Shown: piece after piece, positions 1 through 11,640 of the stretch
Position numbering within the stretch: position 1 is the stretch's first letter
How the letters are laid out: the number at the start of each line of letters is the position of its first letter
Assembly (NCBI RefSeq): GCF_027943255.1
Contig: NC_072897.1
Coordinates: forward strand, 63,884,406-63,948,405
Direction: 5' to 3'
DNA: 64,000 bases
From: Anastrepha obliqua
Lineage: Eukaryota > Arthropoda > Insecta > Diptera > Tephritidae
Made by a program: the position numbers and the translations under genes
Notes under the pieces: model-generated
Database searches by the model: none
The model's input: only the letters and a program-made list of their open reading frames with translations
Told to the model about the DNA's origin: nothing

Positions 1-515
1 GTTGTCATCGTCCAAGCTTCTGCGCCATACGTTAGGACGGGCATGATGAGAGCCTTGTAGAGTGTTAGTTTTGTTCGTCGAAAGATGGCTTTACTGCTCA
101 ATTGTCTACTTAGTCCAAAGTAGCACTTGTTGACAAGAGAGATTCTTCGTTGGATTTCAAGACCGATAACAATGTGTTAATGCTGGTTCTGAAGCCTTTT
201 ACAACCTCGGAATTATAACTGTCAACAGTGACGTGGGTGTCGATATGCAAGTGCGCCGACTGTTTGTTTGATGACATGAGGTACTTCGTTTTGTGCTCGT
301 TCACCCCCAGACCCATTCGCCTTGCTTCTGTATTCAGTGTTCGAAAGGCAGAACCGACAGTGCGTTTCTTAAGGCCAAAGATGTTAATATCATCGGCATA
401 CGACAACAATTGTACGCTCTTATAAAAAATTTTACCCGAGCCAATAAATTCTGCGACTCGCACGATATTTTGCAATATTTGGTTAAAGATAGACAGTCAC
501 CCTGCGTGCAATCCC
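1..515 (-). pseudogene. Non-LTR retrotransposon reverse transcriptase, 3' fragment (clade unresolved)
   Basis: The minus strand encodes the C-terminal half of a LINE reverse transcriptase. A QGDSLS-like motif lies near 500, followed by a catalytic YADD box (SYADDINIFG) near 390-410 and GLGVNEHKTKYLMSS. After a frame change, LYKALIMPVLTYGAEAW lies at 10-60, which is the usual post-thumb block of LINE RTs. Reading frames break near 110, and the element continues off the left edge. The YADDI-type motif with 'VNE-KTKY' is typical of a large insect endonuclease-RT group, but I cannot assign a clade. It adjoins the 3' end of the R1-like element at about 520. Confidence 0.75.
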
Positions 516-528
516 GTTTGGTATATAA

Positions 529-2523
529 CTACTTGGGGAACTCTCGATTCCTCAAAGGAACGAGAGTCCGGTCAAGGAGAGGTCGAATTTGAATTTGTGT
601 GCGTGTGTATATGTGTGTTTTTTCATGGGCGTTGTGGCAGCGCGATACCCTCAAGTGGCCCTTTGAAACCAGGATAAAACTGTTGTTTCGTCGAAACTCC
701 GCACCCCACGGGACAACCCTAAGTATTACAGCATGGGGGAGAAGGGTTCTTCTCCGTAATCTTTCGAGGAGCCTTAGTTTTTTCATCGTCTCTGCTATGA
801 CATCGCATGCTGCCGTCCATTTTTCCCTGCATTGTAGCATGGATTTCACGAATGTATCTGGATCGTAGTTTCCTCCAAATATTCGCCGAAGCTTCGATCT
901 AGAGCCATAAAAACGCTTACATTCGAAGAATACGTGGTGAACGTCTTCTATCGCGTTTACCCCACAGTAATCACAAGTGGGATCCGATTCATGTTTGAAT
1001 CGATGGAGGTGTTAAAAATTGCGTCAGATAGAAATCCACTTCTCCGTGTTTTTTTTCAATCCGGCTTCGCAAGTCTGGAATGCGGCGATGTGTCCAGCGG
1101 CCCTTCATTGTATTATTCCATATTTGCTGCCCAGTTTGGGTACTAGTTTCCCGTGTTACGATGCGTTGCATTTCACTGTCAGCCAATACTGCAGCTTCGT
1201 TTGCCAATATCTCTATTGCATACATTCCAGCGATAACCAGTGCTGCTTCTTCTGAAACCGTTTTAAAGGCGGAGCAGACTCGAAGCGCACATAAACGATA
1301 CGCTGCCTTTATACCGCGGAAGTAGGAAGAATGTTGCGTAGCCATGTGCTAAACAGGAGAACCATATAATATTTGGTTCTTCAGCACGTCTGCTAGAAGT
1401 TGGCGTCGCTGTTTTTTTGGTCCGCGGGCGTTTAGCATTATTTACGATAAGACTGCTATGGTTACTGATGCTTTTTTGGTCGCATACTCTAGGTGCGTTT
1501 TAAAAGGTAACCTCCTGTTTAACTTCTGGTAGTGTTGTGGTGCTGTGATTGCCAACTTGTATAGTTGTCACTTCTACTTTTTTTCCGCTCGATATGAGAA
1601 CGGACTCGGTTTTTTTCTCGGCGAGTTGAAGGCCGATTACTGCGATATCATCTGCAAATCCGATAATGTTGGAAACATTGGGCATATTGAGGCGCAAAAC
1701 ACCATCGTACATGATGTTCCAGTGCAGTGGTCTAAGGACTGAGCCTTGAGGGACCCTGCCTGAAACCTTTTAACTCTTTCTGCCTACTGCTGTGTCGTAA
1801 TCCAGTACGCGGTCTTCGAAGTAGCTTCGTATCATTGCTCGCAGGTAGGGGGATACTCCGATCTCGTCCAGAGTGTCCAGTATTTTGGCACCTTCGAGCC
1901 ATCGGGTATCACTTCTTGCCTGTTGTGCAATTTTTTTGGCGGTATTTACAACGTCAACGGTGGACCTTCCTTTTCTGAAACCAAACTGGTTGTCCGATAT
2001 TCCCCTGGCTTAATCGATCTCGTTCTTGAGGCGGTTGTAGATTATTCTCTCGAGTACTTTACCTGCCGAGTCGAGCAGGGAAATCGGTCTGAAGCTAGAC
2101 GGTTCCACGGGAGCTTTGCCCGGGCTTGGGCAGTAGAACCAGCCTTTGTTGCTTCCATATCTATGGGGATGTTCCCTCCGCGAGGCATGTATTAAGGAGG
2201 CGTACGAAATTCGATGTTGTCTGGTCAAAAGCCAGTTTAAGTACTTGGTTAGGCGCCCCATCTGGGGCAGGAGACTTATTAATTTCGATCCTATTCACAG
2301 CTTGAAGAACCTCGTCTGCTGATATTCTTGGGAACTGATGTGCAATTGGCTTCGAGGTTAAAGAAATTAACTTCCTTTGTTTGGGGAAAAGTGTATTTAC
2401 CACTTCATTCAAGAAAATCGGGCATGTTGGTATGGATTCCTTAGCAGACTTCAGCTTCTTGGTCACCACCTTGTATGCTTCTTTCTTTTACTACGCTCTC
2501 TAGATGTAAGGGATGTCGTCCGC
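529..2523 (-). pseudogene. R1-clade LINE, RT to C-terminal domain (degenerate)
   Basis: Read on the minus strand from 2523 down. VVTKKLKSAKES and SADEVLQAVNRIEINKSP-PDG (2161-2490) mark the RT N-terminus, AGKVLERIIYNRL lies at 2010-2100, and a catalytic FADDIAV box lies near 1640. The R1-type C-terminal region CSAFKTVSEEAALVIAG then GRWTHRRIPDL and HGEVDFYLTQFLT spans 989-1345, followed by a CCHC-like finger (CDYCG... HHVFFECKRFYG) near 860-990 and the last coding block, 529-849. Frames shift at least four times. A segment between the endonuclease start and the VVTKKL block is missing. The element is the outer host of LOA-1; its 5' part resumes at 6229. Assignment to R1 comes from the C-terminal signature; nothing shows insertion in 28S rDNA. 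Confidence 0.8.
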
Positions 2524-2640
2524 AGGACCATTGGTTGGTTGGTTTAAGTGGTGATTCTTCCAGAATCCAACTAGCGCTTCCGCACCATTTTGTTGCCACA
2601 TCCTCGTTACCAACTTGTTTACCAGTTGTTTACAGCATGT

Positions 2641-5600
2641 TTATATCCAGTATGTGCGGTTCAGGAACCTTATCAGGTTGTTGACATTTAAGCCAGACAG
2701 CTGTTCCAGACTTTCGAACAGCGGTTTACCCAGGGTTAACATTCTGTCCTTCCCTAGGGCAGGGCATTCGCAGAGGAAATGGAAGATTGTTTCCTCTTTC
2801 TCCGGTTGTTTACAACTGTGACAGTATGTGTTGTGAGGGATGCCCATTTTGGCTGCTTGTTCTCCCACAGATCAAAAGCCAGTTATGACTGCCGTTAGTC
2901 TTCAGGCGTCCCGTCGTTTCATGTTTAACAATATTGAGGATTGTTTGAGGTTGTAGGTGGGCCATAACGTTCTGCTAATTTTGCATTTCGTCTGGTCTCT
3001 CCATCTACAATCCGCGATTTGAAGGTATTTTAGGGAAGTTGCACTCTTGGCTGTACCTGGTGGTGTGAATACCGATTCTGCAAGAGCGTTATTCATGGCA
3101 GATCCCCTTCGTGGGGACCCAGATTAAGGTAACTTTATGGCTTTCGCTCAAGGTGATGAGGCTATTCCTGCGTTGCTCCACCACTTTAGAGGTTGCTGTA
3201 GCTGAACCCAGTGCCTGGATTGCAGCTTGGCTATCCGAAAGAATAGCCATACTGCCCTTAAAAGAGGGATCTGCGATTAGTGGCCTACAAGCTTCCCCAA
3301 TTGCCAGTACTTCCGCCTGAAAGACACTGCAAACATTCGGAGACGCACTGATCTTTCAATTTGAAGTCTGTGAGAATATATACCAGCTCCAACACCACAA
3401 TCCATTTTACTGCCATCTGTATAGACTGTAGTGTTGAACTTGTTTAGTGAGAATCCCTTATTCCATTCTTTCCGAGATGGAAAGAGATTGACAAAATGTC
3501 TGCTGAATGTCACCGTCGGGACGATGTAGTCAGTCCTTTTCGAGGTATACTGAGTTTGTCGCAGTAAAAGACTAGCATGGCCATGAGCTTTTTCCTTCCA
3601 GCGACCCGCTTCACTTAACCTAAATGCACTCATTGTTGCCATCATCTTGATATGTAGTTCTACCGGAATAACGTGTGTCAGCGCATTCAGGGCCTCCCTA
3701 GGACATGGTCTGATCGCAGCGACTGTTATTGCACAGGCTGATCTTTGTATTCTGCTAAGTAATTTGATGTTGTATTCTCTCTCTAAAGCTTTCCACCAAA
3801 CTACAGAGCCATACGTTAAAATTGGTCGTATAACCGCCTTATACAACCATAATGTATACTTGGGTTGAAGACCCCATCTTCTTCCCAGCATACGTTTACA
3901 GGTATATATAGCGATTTCTCCTTTCTTTACCCCTTCTTCAATGTTTAATTTCTAGCTAAGTTTGGAGTTCAGAATTACCCCTAAGTACTTTGCACTGGGG
4001 TTAATGTCCGTTAATGCTTGGAGTAAAGATTGGTACCTTATATCTGGTCACAAATAGCATGAGTTCTGTTTTACGCGTGTTTAAACTTAGGCCACAGCCT
4101 GTAGCCCAAGAGTTAAGCTCGCTTAGCGCCCTTTGAATGACCCCACTGATCGTATCCTGATGACATTAACACCACATCATCAGCGTACGCGACTGTTATT
4201 GCACAGGCTGATCTTTGTATTCTGCTAAGTAATTTGATGTTGTATTCTCTCTCTAAAGCTTTCCACCAAACTACAGAGCCATACGTTAAAATTATTCGTA
4301 TAACCGCCTTATACAACCATAATGTATACTTGGGTTGAAGACCCCATCTTCTTCCTAGCATACGTTTACAGGTATATATAGCGATTTCTCCTTTCTTTAC
4401 CCCTTCTTCAATGTTTAATTTCTAGCTAAGTTTGGAGTTCAGAATTACCCCTAAGTACTTTGCACTGGGGTTAATGTCCGTTAATGCTTGGAGTAAAGAT
4501 TGGTACCTTATATCTGGTCACAAATAGCGTGTTTAAACTTAGGCCACAGCCTGTAGCCCAAGAGTTAAGCTCGCTTAGCGCCCTTTGAATGACCCCACTG
4601 ATCGTATCCTGATGACATTAACACCACATCATCAGCGTACGCGACCATTTTTACCCCTCCTCCATTAAGTTTTGTTAAGATTTTAGTAATAACACATAAC
4701 CAGAGGAGTAGAGATAATACTCCCCTCTGTGGAGTGCACTTGTGGACTCTTTTTGTTATGTTGATATTGCCCATATTACCCCTAATTATCCTGGTTTCTA
4801 GCATACAGATGATCTAATTGCTGATACAATTTTCCACCCCTAAGTCTATTTACGCCCGTTGGATAGCATCAGTGCTAACGTTATTAAATGCGCGTTCTAT
4901 GTCAAGAAAAGCTGCCATGGTGTAGTGTTTGCTTGCTAGAGACCCCTCTATTGTTCGGATTACCTCGTGAAGCGCTGTCTCCGTCGATTTGCCTTTGAGG
5001 TAAGCATGTTGTGCAATTGATATACTGGAGCTCTCCAGCGAGCTTCTAATGTGTATGTCTAAAAGCCGTTCAAATGTTTTTAGAACGAAAGACGACAGAC
5101 TAATTGGCCTAAAGTCCTTCGCTGTTTCATGCCCCCTTCTGCCCACCTTTGGTATGAAGATGACTCTAACAGGTTTCCAGCTATTTGGAATATAACCTAG
5201 GTTTAGACACGTTTTGAAAATTTCCATTAGCCATGGCAGTATATTAGCAAGAGTTTCCTGTAACATCGTGAGAAAAATCCCGTCAGGGCCTGGAGATTTA
5301 AAAGGTGAAAACGATTTGATTGCCCATGCAACCTTCTCTTTTGTGACTATTACATCCGCAAAATTCTGTGGGTCATAGCGGCTCCGCCGAGTTCCCCCAC
5401 ATCGCTATCGTGAGCGCTACATCCCGGAAAATGAGTATTTAAGAGAAGTTCTAGAGACTCTTCTGCCGTAGAAGTCCAAGTGCCATCTGGATTCTTGACC
5501 CAAGAAGCCATTGAATGATCTTTGGACAAGATACGGCTAAGCCTCGCAGAATCTCTGGTAGATTCGATCGAAGAACAAAAATCTCTCCAGCTCTCTTTCT

Positions 5601-6221
5601 TGGCGGCCCTAGTTGCCTTTTTGTACTGTCTCCGACTATCTCTGTACAGTTGCCAATTACCTGTTGAGTAGCTGAGATTAAAATTTTTTCTGGGTTCTTC
5701 TCTTAATTTCGAGAGCTCATTGCTCCACCAGGGAGGATGTGTTTTTTTGCTATATTTAAATGAACACGACGTCTTGTAGGCCCTACTGAATGTCTTCTCC
5801 AATGTTGCAACCCTACTCTCAAGGTTTTCCGTGAGAGTGATTTATCTGATCGGAATTCCTCCCAACCTATTGTTCACTACATTTTTGAACTTTTTCCAAT
5901 TAGTTCTTAGTGGGTTTCGATACGGTAAGGGTGTAACCACCCTCAGATCCAGCTCGTAAAGGATCAAGCTGTGATCGGAGAAAGAATTTTTGTTGGAAAC
6001 CTTCCATTTTTCTACCCTTACCGAACTGTTTACGGACAGTAAAGTAACATCAATTACTTCCGCCCAACCCCTAAAGTACTCCGTACTAGGAAAGGTGAAA
6101 GTGGGGGTCTTACCTCTGTTGCATACCGTCAGGTTAGTATTGATAATAAAGTCGTAAAAAGACTCACCTCGTTCGTTCGTCTCCGAGCTGCCCCATAGAG
6201 AGTGCCTTGCGTTGGCATCGG
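2641..6221 (-). pseudogene. LOA-1 ORF2 remnant (partial endonuclease, RT, RNase H, Cys-rich tail)
   Basis: Domain order on the minus strand matches LOA-2. The C-terminal half of the endonuclease lies at 5850-6221, and the linker WWSNELSKLREE to SWRDFCSSIES at 5350-5802. RT fingers and palm (FRPISLSSFVLKTFERLLD, AAFLDIERAFNNVST) span 4850-5266. A catalytic AYADDVVLM box occurs twice, near 4180 and near 4640, because of a tandem duplication. RNase H (VYTDGSKMDCGVGAG) lies near 3400, and the CHSCKQ...FHFLCECPAL Cys-His block at 2730-2830. The position equal to the LOA-2 nonsense codon reads Gln here (about 5617), so that stop is private to LOA-2. The copy cannot make a full protein. Confidence 0.85.
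3721..4643 (-). repeat. About 470-bp tandem duplication inside LOA-1
   Basis: The block at 3721-4190 is repeated at 4191 to about 4643. Both units begin GACTGTTATTGCACAGGC and end at the YADD box in CAGCGTACGCGAC. Unit 2 lacks about 17 bp near 4528 (the GAGTTCTGTTTTACGC segment of unit 1). The GCGAC shared at the junction looks like microhomology. LOA-2 has a single copy of this region, so the duplication arose after insertion or in a LOA-1 sublineage. It duplicates the WGLQPKYTLWLYKAVIR coding block. Confidence 0.9.
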
Positions 6222-6228
6222 AGGACCA

Positions 6229-6450
6229 TATTGCAGCCTTTTTGCAAGCGTCGTGCGTTCAGTTGGCTGACCTTTTTCTATACTGTTCGCTCAATACAAC
6301 CTTGAGTTCAGCAATTGTTTGCGACAAGAGATCTTGTGCGGCTTCGCAATGGTTGAGATTGAGTTGTAGCAATCTCGTAACTGTTTTATCTTTTGAAGCG
6401 CAGCGGTTAAATAGTCTCAGTCAGTGCTCAGAATTGTTACTGAACAAAGT
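6229..6450 (-). pseudogene. R1-like LINE, endonuclease N-terminus
   Basis: On the minus strand this encodes LLQLNLNHCEAAQDLLSQ and then LSEQYRKR, the characteristic start of R1-clade apurinic-type endonucleases (N, the CxAAQDLL helix and the catalytic E of SEQYR). It ends with CKKAAIWS, which continues across the LOA-1 insertion as CGRHP at about 2500-2523. One in-frame stop follows the SEQYR block. The remainder of the endonuclease is missing because of the deletion described for 529-2523. The 5' boundary against LOA-3 is unclear; an A-rich patch lies at 6458-6490. Confidence 0.7.
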
Positions 6451-6503
6451 TTGTTTGTAAATTTAAAAAATAAAAAAAAAATTCAAATTTCTATTCCCAT
6501 GTT

Positions 6504-7922
6504 ATGGAGATTAACTTACCACGAACTAAGAGGGCATCTCCATATAGGAATTGGGTATCCCCCCAACCTGGCAGGAGGTATAAAATGCATTTCTTTCTTG
6601 CAATGTGGAGGCTAAACAAGGATCTCTCTGCACGAGGTAGCCCACTTTCTGGAAATCCTCCCGTCGAGGATGTGCAGGCCAGAACCCCACACCCTCTTAT
6701 GACGGTAAGTGACACCCAGGGTTCCAGAGGAAGCGAACTACTAGTGGTGAAGCATGGCACATTGGCTATGCCAATGGAGAGCCAAGTGAGTGTGAGCGAT
6801 ACACCGTCGTCGAAACGGTCTGAAGCAACTCAACAAGTTGTGGAGGATGTGGAGATGGCGGACAATTTCTCAGTAGACTCAGACGGATCTCTGGTACCGA
6901 GTAAGTCTTTGACAACGGTTAAACCTGGTGTGAATCAGGTAAGTACCGGTAAAAAGGCCGAAGTTATTGGAGATTCGAACGCAGGTGTTGGTCTATCCGC
7001 AAGGCAGATCAAACGAAGACGACATAAGGCGAAGAAAGCCGATGCATCAGCTAAGGTAAATACTGAAGCTCCGTCAACTTCGACAACGGTAATGGAAACG
7101 GGAAAGCGTGGCAGAACAGAGGATTTCTCTCTAACGTTGCACTCTTCCGGAAACGAAATGGGGTCTGTGCCAACGACCGGGAAGAGGAGAAAGGCAAAGA
7201 TGAGGAAAGTCGAGAGACGGAACTCGGAAATGCCTGCATCCTCGACCCAATCCAAGGCAGATAAACCTTTACCTGACAAGGCAAGGGCTAAGGGACCTCA
7301 AATGACGAATGACACTCTTCCGTCAACGTCTGGCGAATCATTCGCGAGAATGGCAGCAAAGGCAATGGCGGTGGAGATACATACCGACAAACAAGACGGT
7401 CTACTGTCCAAAGGGCAACAAGACTATCTTGACAGCTATCCTTGGAAAGCTATCGGTGAGTCGAAAGACGCTCCGACTGTCGAGGGTAAAAGCGTGGTGG
7501 ACGGCATCGTAAAGGTGCACAGTTCCAATTCTTTTTTGAGAGAATAGCTGGAAAAAGTGATAGCAAAAATTCCAGCCTGCGAAAACAGTAAGTTCATTCT
7601 TGTTGAGAGTAGCAAAGGAAGGCTGGTACGAGCGAGTGTCTGGATTCCGAGTCCTTCCTGCAGTTCAGCAGAGCTCCTCACACGCATCCGTGTTCAGAAC
7701 AAAGATCTTGACACGACTCTCTGGAGAGTATACTCGTGCCCCAGGCAGAAATCCGCTACCACTTCGGAGGCGGGTTAGCTCCTGGTGCTGGGTATCGATC
7801 TTGGGTCTCTCAAGGTTCTTAAGTCGAACTACGGGTGCCATCCTCACCTACATCTGGGGCGAATCCATTTCCGTGTTCAGGATAAGGTGGAGGACAAAGC
7901 GTTAATATACTCAGTCTCATGA
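6504..7922 (+). pseudogene. LOA-3 ORF1, DUF4780-like nucleic-acid-binding protein with two nonsense codons
   Basis: A 473-codon frame with no frameshift, close in length to the 466-residue ORF1 of LOA-2. It is interrupted only by TAG at 7545-7547 and TAG at 7776-7778. The N-terminal two thirds are Ser/Thr/Lys-rich with basic patches (ARQIKRRRHKAKK near codon 170 and GKRRKAKMRKVERR near codon 230). The C-terminal part (SKFILVESSKGRLVRASVWI, then RIRVQNKDLDTTLWRVYS) matches the DUF4780-type domain of LOA-clade ORF1s. There are no CCHC knuckles. The terminal TGA (7920-7922) overlaps the ORF2 ATG as ATGA. LINE ORF1 products coat element RNA; here this is by family analogy only. Confidence 0.8.
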
Positions 7923-8941
7923 CTGAAGTAATATTAACACAGATAAATCTGCAGCATAGCAAAGCGTCTACGGCTCTCCTGTGCCGTAGACATGCAAACC
8001 AGCAAACAAACCCACACATAACACTAATACAAGAACCATGGGTATGCCACAAGCGTATCTGCGGTCTAGGTGCTATGTCGTGGGGACAAATACTTCATTG
8101 TGAAGGAAATGTAAGACCGCGAGCATGTATTATCAAGCCGAGGTTGATCGAACACACGATGTTAAAAGAGCTATGCTCCGGAGATATCGTTGTTGCAAAG
8201 ATAAAGTACTTGAAAAGTGGGAACAGTGTCCAAGCTATCATAGTTTCGGCCCACCTACCCTACGACTCTTTTCAGCCACCTCCTTCGAGGAAGCTAAGAG
8301 AAGTGTTCAAGTATGCAGAATCCAATAATCTGGGGCTAATAGTGGGCTGTGACGCAAATCACAGAACATTGTGTGGGGAAGCAGCAAATGCAACCCCAGA
8401 GGTCTCAAGTTACTGGATTTTATCCTGTCATCCGATTTGGTCATTCAAAACACTGGTAACAAACCAACTTTTGTTACCAAAAGGTGACAAGGGGTGATTG
8501 ATTTAACACCAATAGGTCAGTTGGAAATGAAATCAACCGATGGCGAGTTTTGGAAGAGGACTCTCTTTCTGATCATCGCCTTATCAATTTCCGAGTAGGA
8601 ATCGATACAATATCAATACCTTTCGGTAGGAATCCTCGGAATGTGGACTGGGACAGGTATGGTGAGCTTGTAACAGCGCTATAATTAAACCTGAAAAAAA
8701 ATCAAATCAGTTGAAATGATTGAAGATGCTACTAAGAAATTAGAAGGTACTTTAATCAATTGCTTTGAGGAGCTGTGCCCACTATGGCAAAGTAGACAAG
8801 GGAAAGCGGCTCCTTGGTGGAACCCTGAACTGTCGAAACTTCGTTCCCGGTCTAGAAAACTTCTTAATAAGGCCTTAGAGACCCAAACAGAGGAGGACTG
8901 GGCAAATCATCGACTTATGCTGAGAGAATGTAAGAAAAAAG
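7919..8941 (+). pseudogene. LOA-3 ORF2, endonuclease domain (part 1)
   Basis: The first 192 codons (7919-8497) hold an endonuclease/exonuclease/phosphatase fold. The motifs are TQINLQHSKAS (catalytic N), LIQEPWV (E), IIVSAHLPYDS and IVGCDANHR (D-x-N). The frame then shifts, but LEEDSLSDHRLI-type residues near 8560 give the terminal SDH motif. KAAPWWNPELSKLRSRSRKLL (8806-8870) is the linker seen as YPPWWSNELSKLREEAR in LOA-2. The nicking residues look largely present, yet stops and shifts after 8497 prevent expression. The ATG overlaps the ORF1 stop (ATGA), a layout that suits termination-reinitiation. Confidence 0.8.
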
Positions 8942-9090
8942 AGGTTGTCTGTAAAGTCGGTTTACTGACGATAGTTTAACGTGATAACGTCATAAGAAAA
9001 TACTGATTGAATGGTTGCATTTTTCAAAAGAAAATTTTAATTTTATTTGTTTGATAGATATTTTGTATGGATATAGAGAATGAGTTAACA

Positions 9091-10185
9091 TTAACATAAC
9101 ATAATATAACATAACATAATATAACATAACATAACACAACACAACACAACACAACACAACTCAACACAACACAACACAACACAACACAACACAACACAAC
9201 ACAACACAACACAACACAACACAACACAACACAACACAACACAACACAACACAACACAACACAACACAACACAACACAACACAACACAACACAACACAAC
9301 ACAACACAACACAACACAACACAACACAACACAACACAACACAACACAACACAACACAACACAACACAACACAACACAACACAACACAACACAACACAAC
9401 ACAACACAACACAACACAACACAACACAACACAACACAACACAACACAACACAACACAACACAACACAACACAACACAACACAACACAACACAACACAAC
9501 ACAACACAACACAACACAACACAACACAACACAACACAACACAACATAACATAACATAACATAACATAACATAACATAACATAACATAACATAACATAAC
9601 ATAACATAACATAATATAACATAACATAACATAACATAACATAACATAACATAACATAACATAACATAACATAACATAACATAACATAACATAACATAAC
9701 ATAACATAACATAACATAACATAACATAACATAACATAACATAACATAACATAACATAACATAACATAACATAACATAACATAACATAACATAACATAAC
9801 ATAACATAACATAACATAACATAACATAACATAACATAACATAACATAACATAACATAACATAACATAACATAACATAACATAACATAACATAACATAAC
9901 ATAACATAACATAACATAACATAACATAACATAACATAACATAACATAACATAACATAACATAACATAACATAACATAACATAACATAACATAACATAAC
10001 ATAACATAACATAACATAACATAACATAATATAACATAACATAACATAACATAATATAACATAACATAACATAACATAACATAACATAACATAACCTAAC
10101 ATAACATAACATAACATAATATAACATAACATAACATAACATAACATAACATAACATAACCTAACATAACATAACATAACATAAC
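9091..10185. repeat. Pentanucleotide array (ATAAC)n/(ACAAC)n
   Basis: About 219 consecutive 5-bp units. A short ATAAC/ATAAT lead-in (9091-9135) is followed by 82 ACAAC units (9136-9545, one TCAAC variant) and then 128 ATAAC units (9546-10185, a few ATAAT and CTAAC variants). The change of monomer at 9545/9546 is abrupt. Because 5 is not a multiple of 3 and the minus-strand unit has no stop in any phase, all three minus frames are open for more than 330 codons (MLCYV/VLCCV repeats). These are artefacts of the repeat, not genes. Confidence 0.98.
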
Positions 10186-10194
10186 ATATCATAA

Positions 10195-11165
10195 AGCATT
10201 CACCAACAGCTTTCATTTGATACCCATATTGTACATACACGTCCGAAGGTTACCCGGGTCCACGTTTTGACCTATATCTCGAGACCCTATCTACCAATAG
10301 GTATCCAAACTATACGGAAACCATCTTCAATACCTCCTTAACAATGTATGTAAGTTTGGTTTAATTCTGTGCAAGGACACGGCGGGTCCACGTTTTGGCA
10401 TATATTTCCAGACCATAGTCATCAATAGGTATGAAAATTACCCCGTATTAAAGCACTTATCAACAGCTTTCATTTGATATCCATATTGTACAAACACATT
10501 CTAGGGTCCACGTTTTGGTCTCTATCTCGAGACCCTAGTCACGGAGCGGATGGAAATACTCTGAACTAACATACATGTTAACATGTGAACATACATTCAC
10601 CAACAGCTTCCATTTGATACCCATATTCTAAATACACATCCGAAGGTTACCCGGGTCCACGTTTTGACCTATATCTCGAGACCCTATCTACCAATAGGTA
10701 TCCAAACTATACGGAAACCATCTTCAATACCTCCTTAACAATGTATGTAAGTTTGGTTTAATTCGGTGCAAGGACACGGCGGGTCCACGTTTTGGCATAT
10801 ATTTCCAGACCCTAGTCATCAATAGGTATGAAAATTAACCCGTATTAAAGCACTTATCAACAGCTTTCATTTGATACCCATATTGTACATACACAACCAA
10901 AGGTTACCCGGGTCCACGTTTTGTTCTATATCTCGAGACCCCAGTCACGGAGCGGCATGAAAAATACTCTGTACTAAAGCATTCACCAACAGCTTCAATT
11001 TGATATCCATACTGTACAAACACATTCTAGGGTCCACGTTTTGGTCTCTATCTCGAGACCCTAGTCACGGAGCGGCATGAAAAATACTCTGGACTAAAGC
11101 ATTCACCAACAGCTTCCATTTGATATCCATACTCCATCCATCCACGTTTTGACCTATATCTCGAG
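10195..11165. repeat. Minisatellite with about 398-bp higher-order period
   Basis: Six copies of a core, CAACAGCTTTCATTTGATA, occur at about 10204, 10461, 10601, 10859, 10987 and 11107. Each is followed by GGGTCCACGTTTTG(A/G) and a TATCTCGAGACCC block. Spacings are 257, 140, 258, 128 and 120 bp. The first four therefore form two higher-order units of 397-398 bp, each made of a long and a short monomer, and the last two are simple 120-128-bp monomers. The AATAGGTAT...ACCATCTTCAATACC segment occurs only in the long monomers. No coding potential. Confidence 0.9.
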
Positions 11166-11169
11166 CCCT

Positions 11170-11640
11170 ATTTTCAAAATAAAATATAATCCATGTTACT
11201 CGTGGATGATGTAGCTTTCGAATGGTGAAAGAATTTTTAAAATCGGTCCAGTAGTTTTGAGCCTATTCATTACAAACAAACAAAGTTTTCCTCTTTATAA
11301 TATTAGTATAGACAACATAGTTTATAAGGTATATGGTAAATATTAAAATACATTTTTTCCTTCATATATTATATAATAAAAAAATTAATAATTATAACAT
11401 TAAAACAAGAGGTATTATTAACAAACTTGGTTTTATTTTAAATTCTTCAAGTGAATCAAATTAATAATAATCAATAAGAAGGCATATGCAAATACAAATA
11501 CGTGAATTTATATATGTACATATGCGCATATACATACATATATACGCTCACTTAAGTAGGAGAGAGCAAGATGTCGAACGTTGCCGTTCGTTTGCTTTGT
11601 CGTTCGTTCCGCGCTTTCGCTTGCAGTTCATGCAATGCAA
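11170..11640. other. AT-rich spacer starting with a LINE/SINE-like 3' tail
   Basis: About 11200-11315 contains GAATGGTGAAAGAATTTTTAAAATCGGTCCAGTAGTTT and ends TATAATATTAGTATAGA, a tail I associate with many insect RTE- or Zenon-type LINEs and derived SINEs (memory-based, weak). The rest, to 11640, is AT-rich single-copy sequence with short TATA/CATA runs. No gene is seen. Confidence 0.4.

Larger units (their letters stand above)
2531..6221 (-). mobile_element. LOA-1: 5'-truncated LOA-clade LINE inserted in the R1-like element
   Basis: A LINE copy of the same family as LOA-2 (32772-38148). Its 3' end lies at 2531, in a short CAAC-rich tail that appears as TTGGTTGGTTGGTT on the plus strand. 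It is truncated inside the endonuclease domain at 6221. A 7-bp direct repeat, AGGACCA, flanks it exactly (2524-2530 and 6222-6228). Removing the element rejoins the R1 endonuclease frame (AAIWS before, CGRHP after), which proves nesting. It carries a tandem duplication (3721 to about 4643), several small deletions (for example at 3110, removing part of the RNase H C-terminus relative to LOA-2) and many frameshifts. Confidence 0.9.

Noticed and set aside
9024..10240. Three overlapping minus-strand frames of more than 330 codons encoding MLCYV/VLCCV repeats
   Set aside because: They arise because a stop-free pentanucleotide repeat is open in every phase. There is no start context, codon structure or domain.
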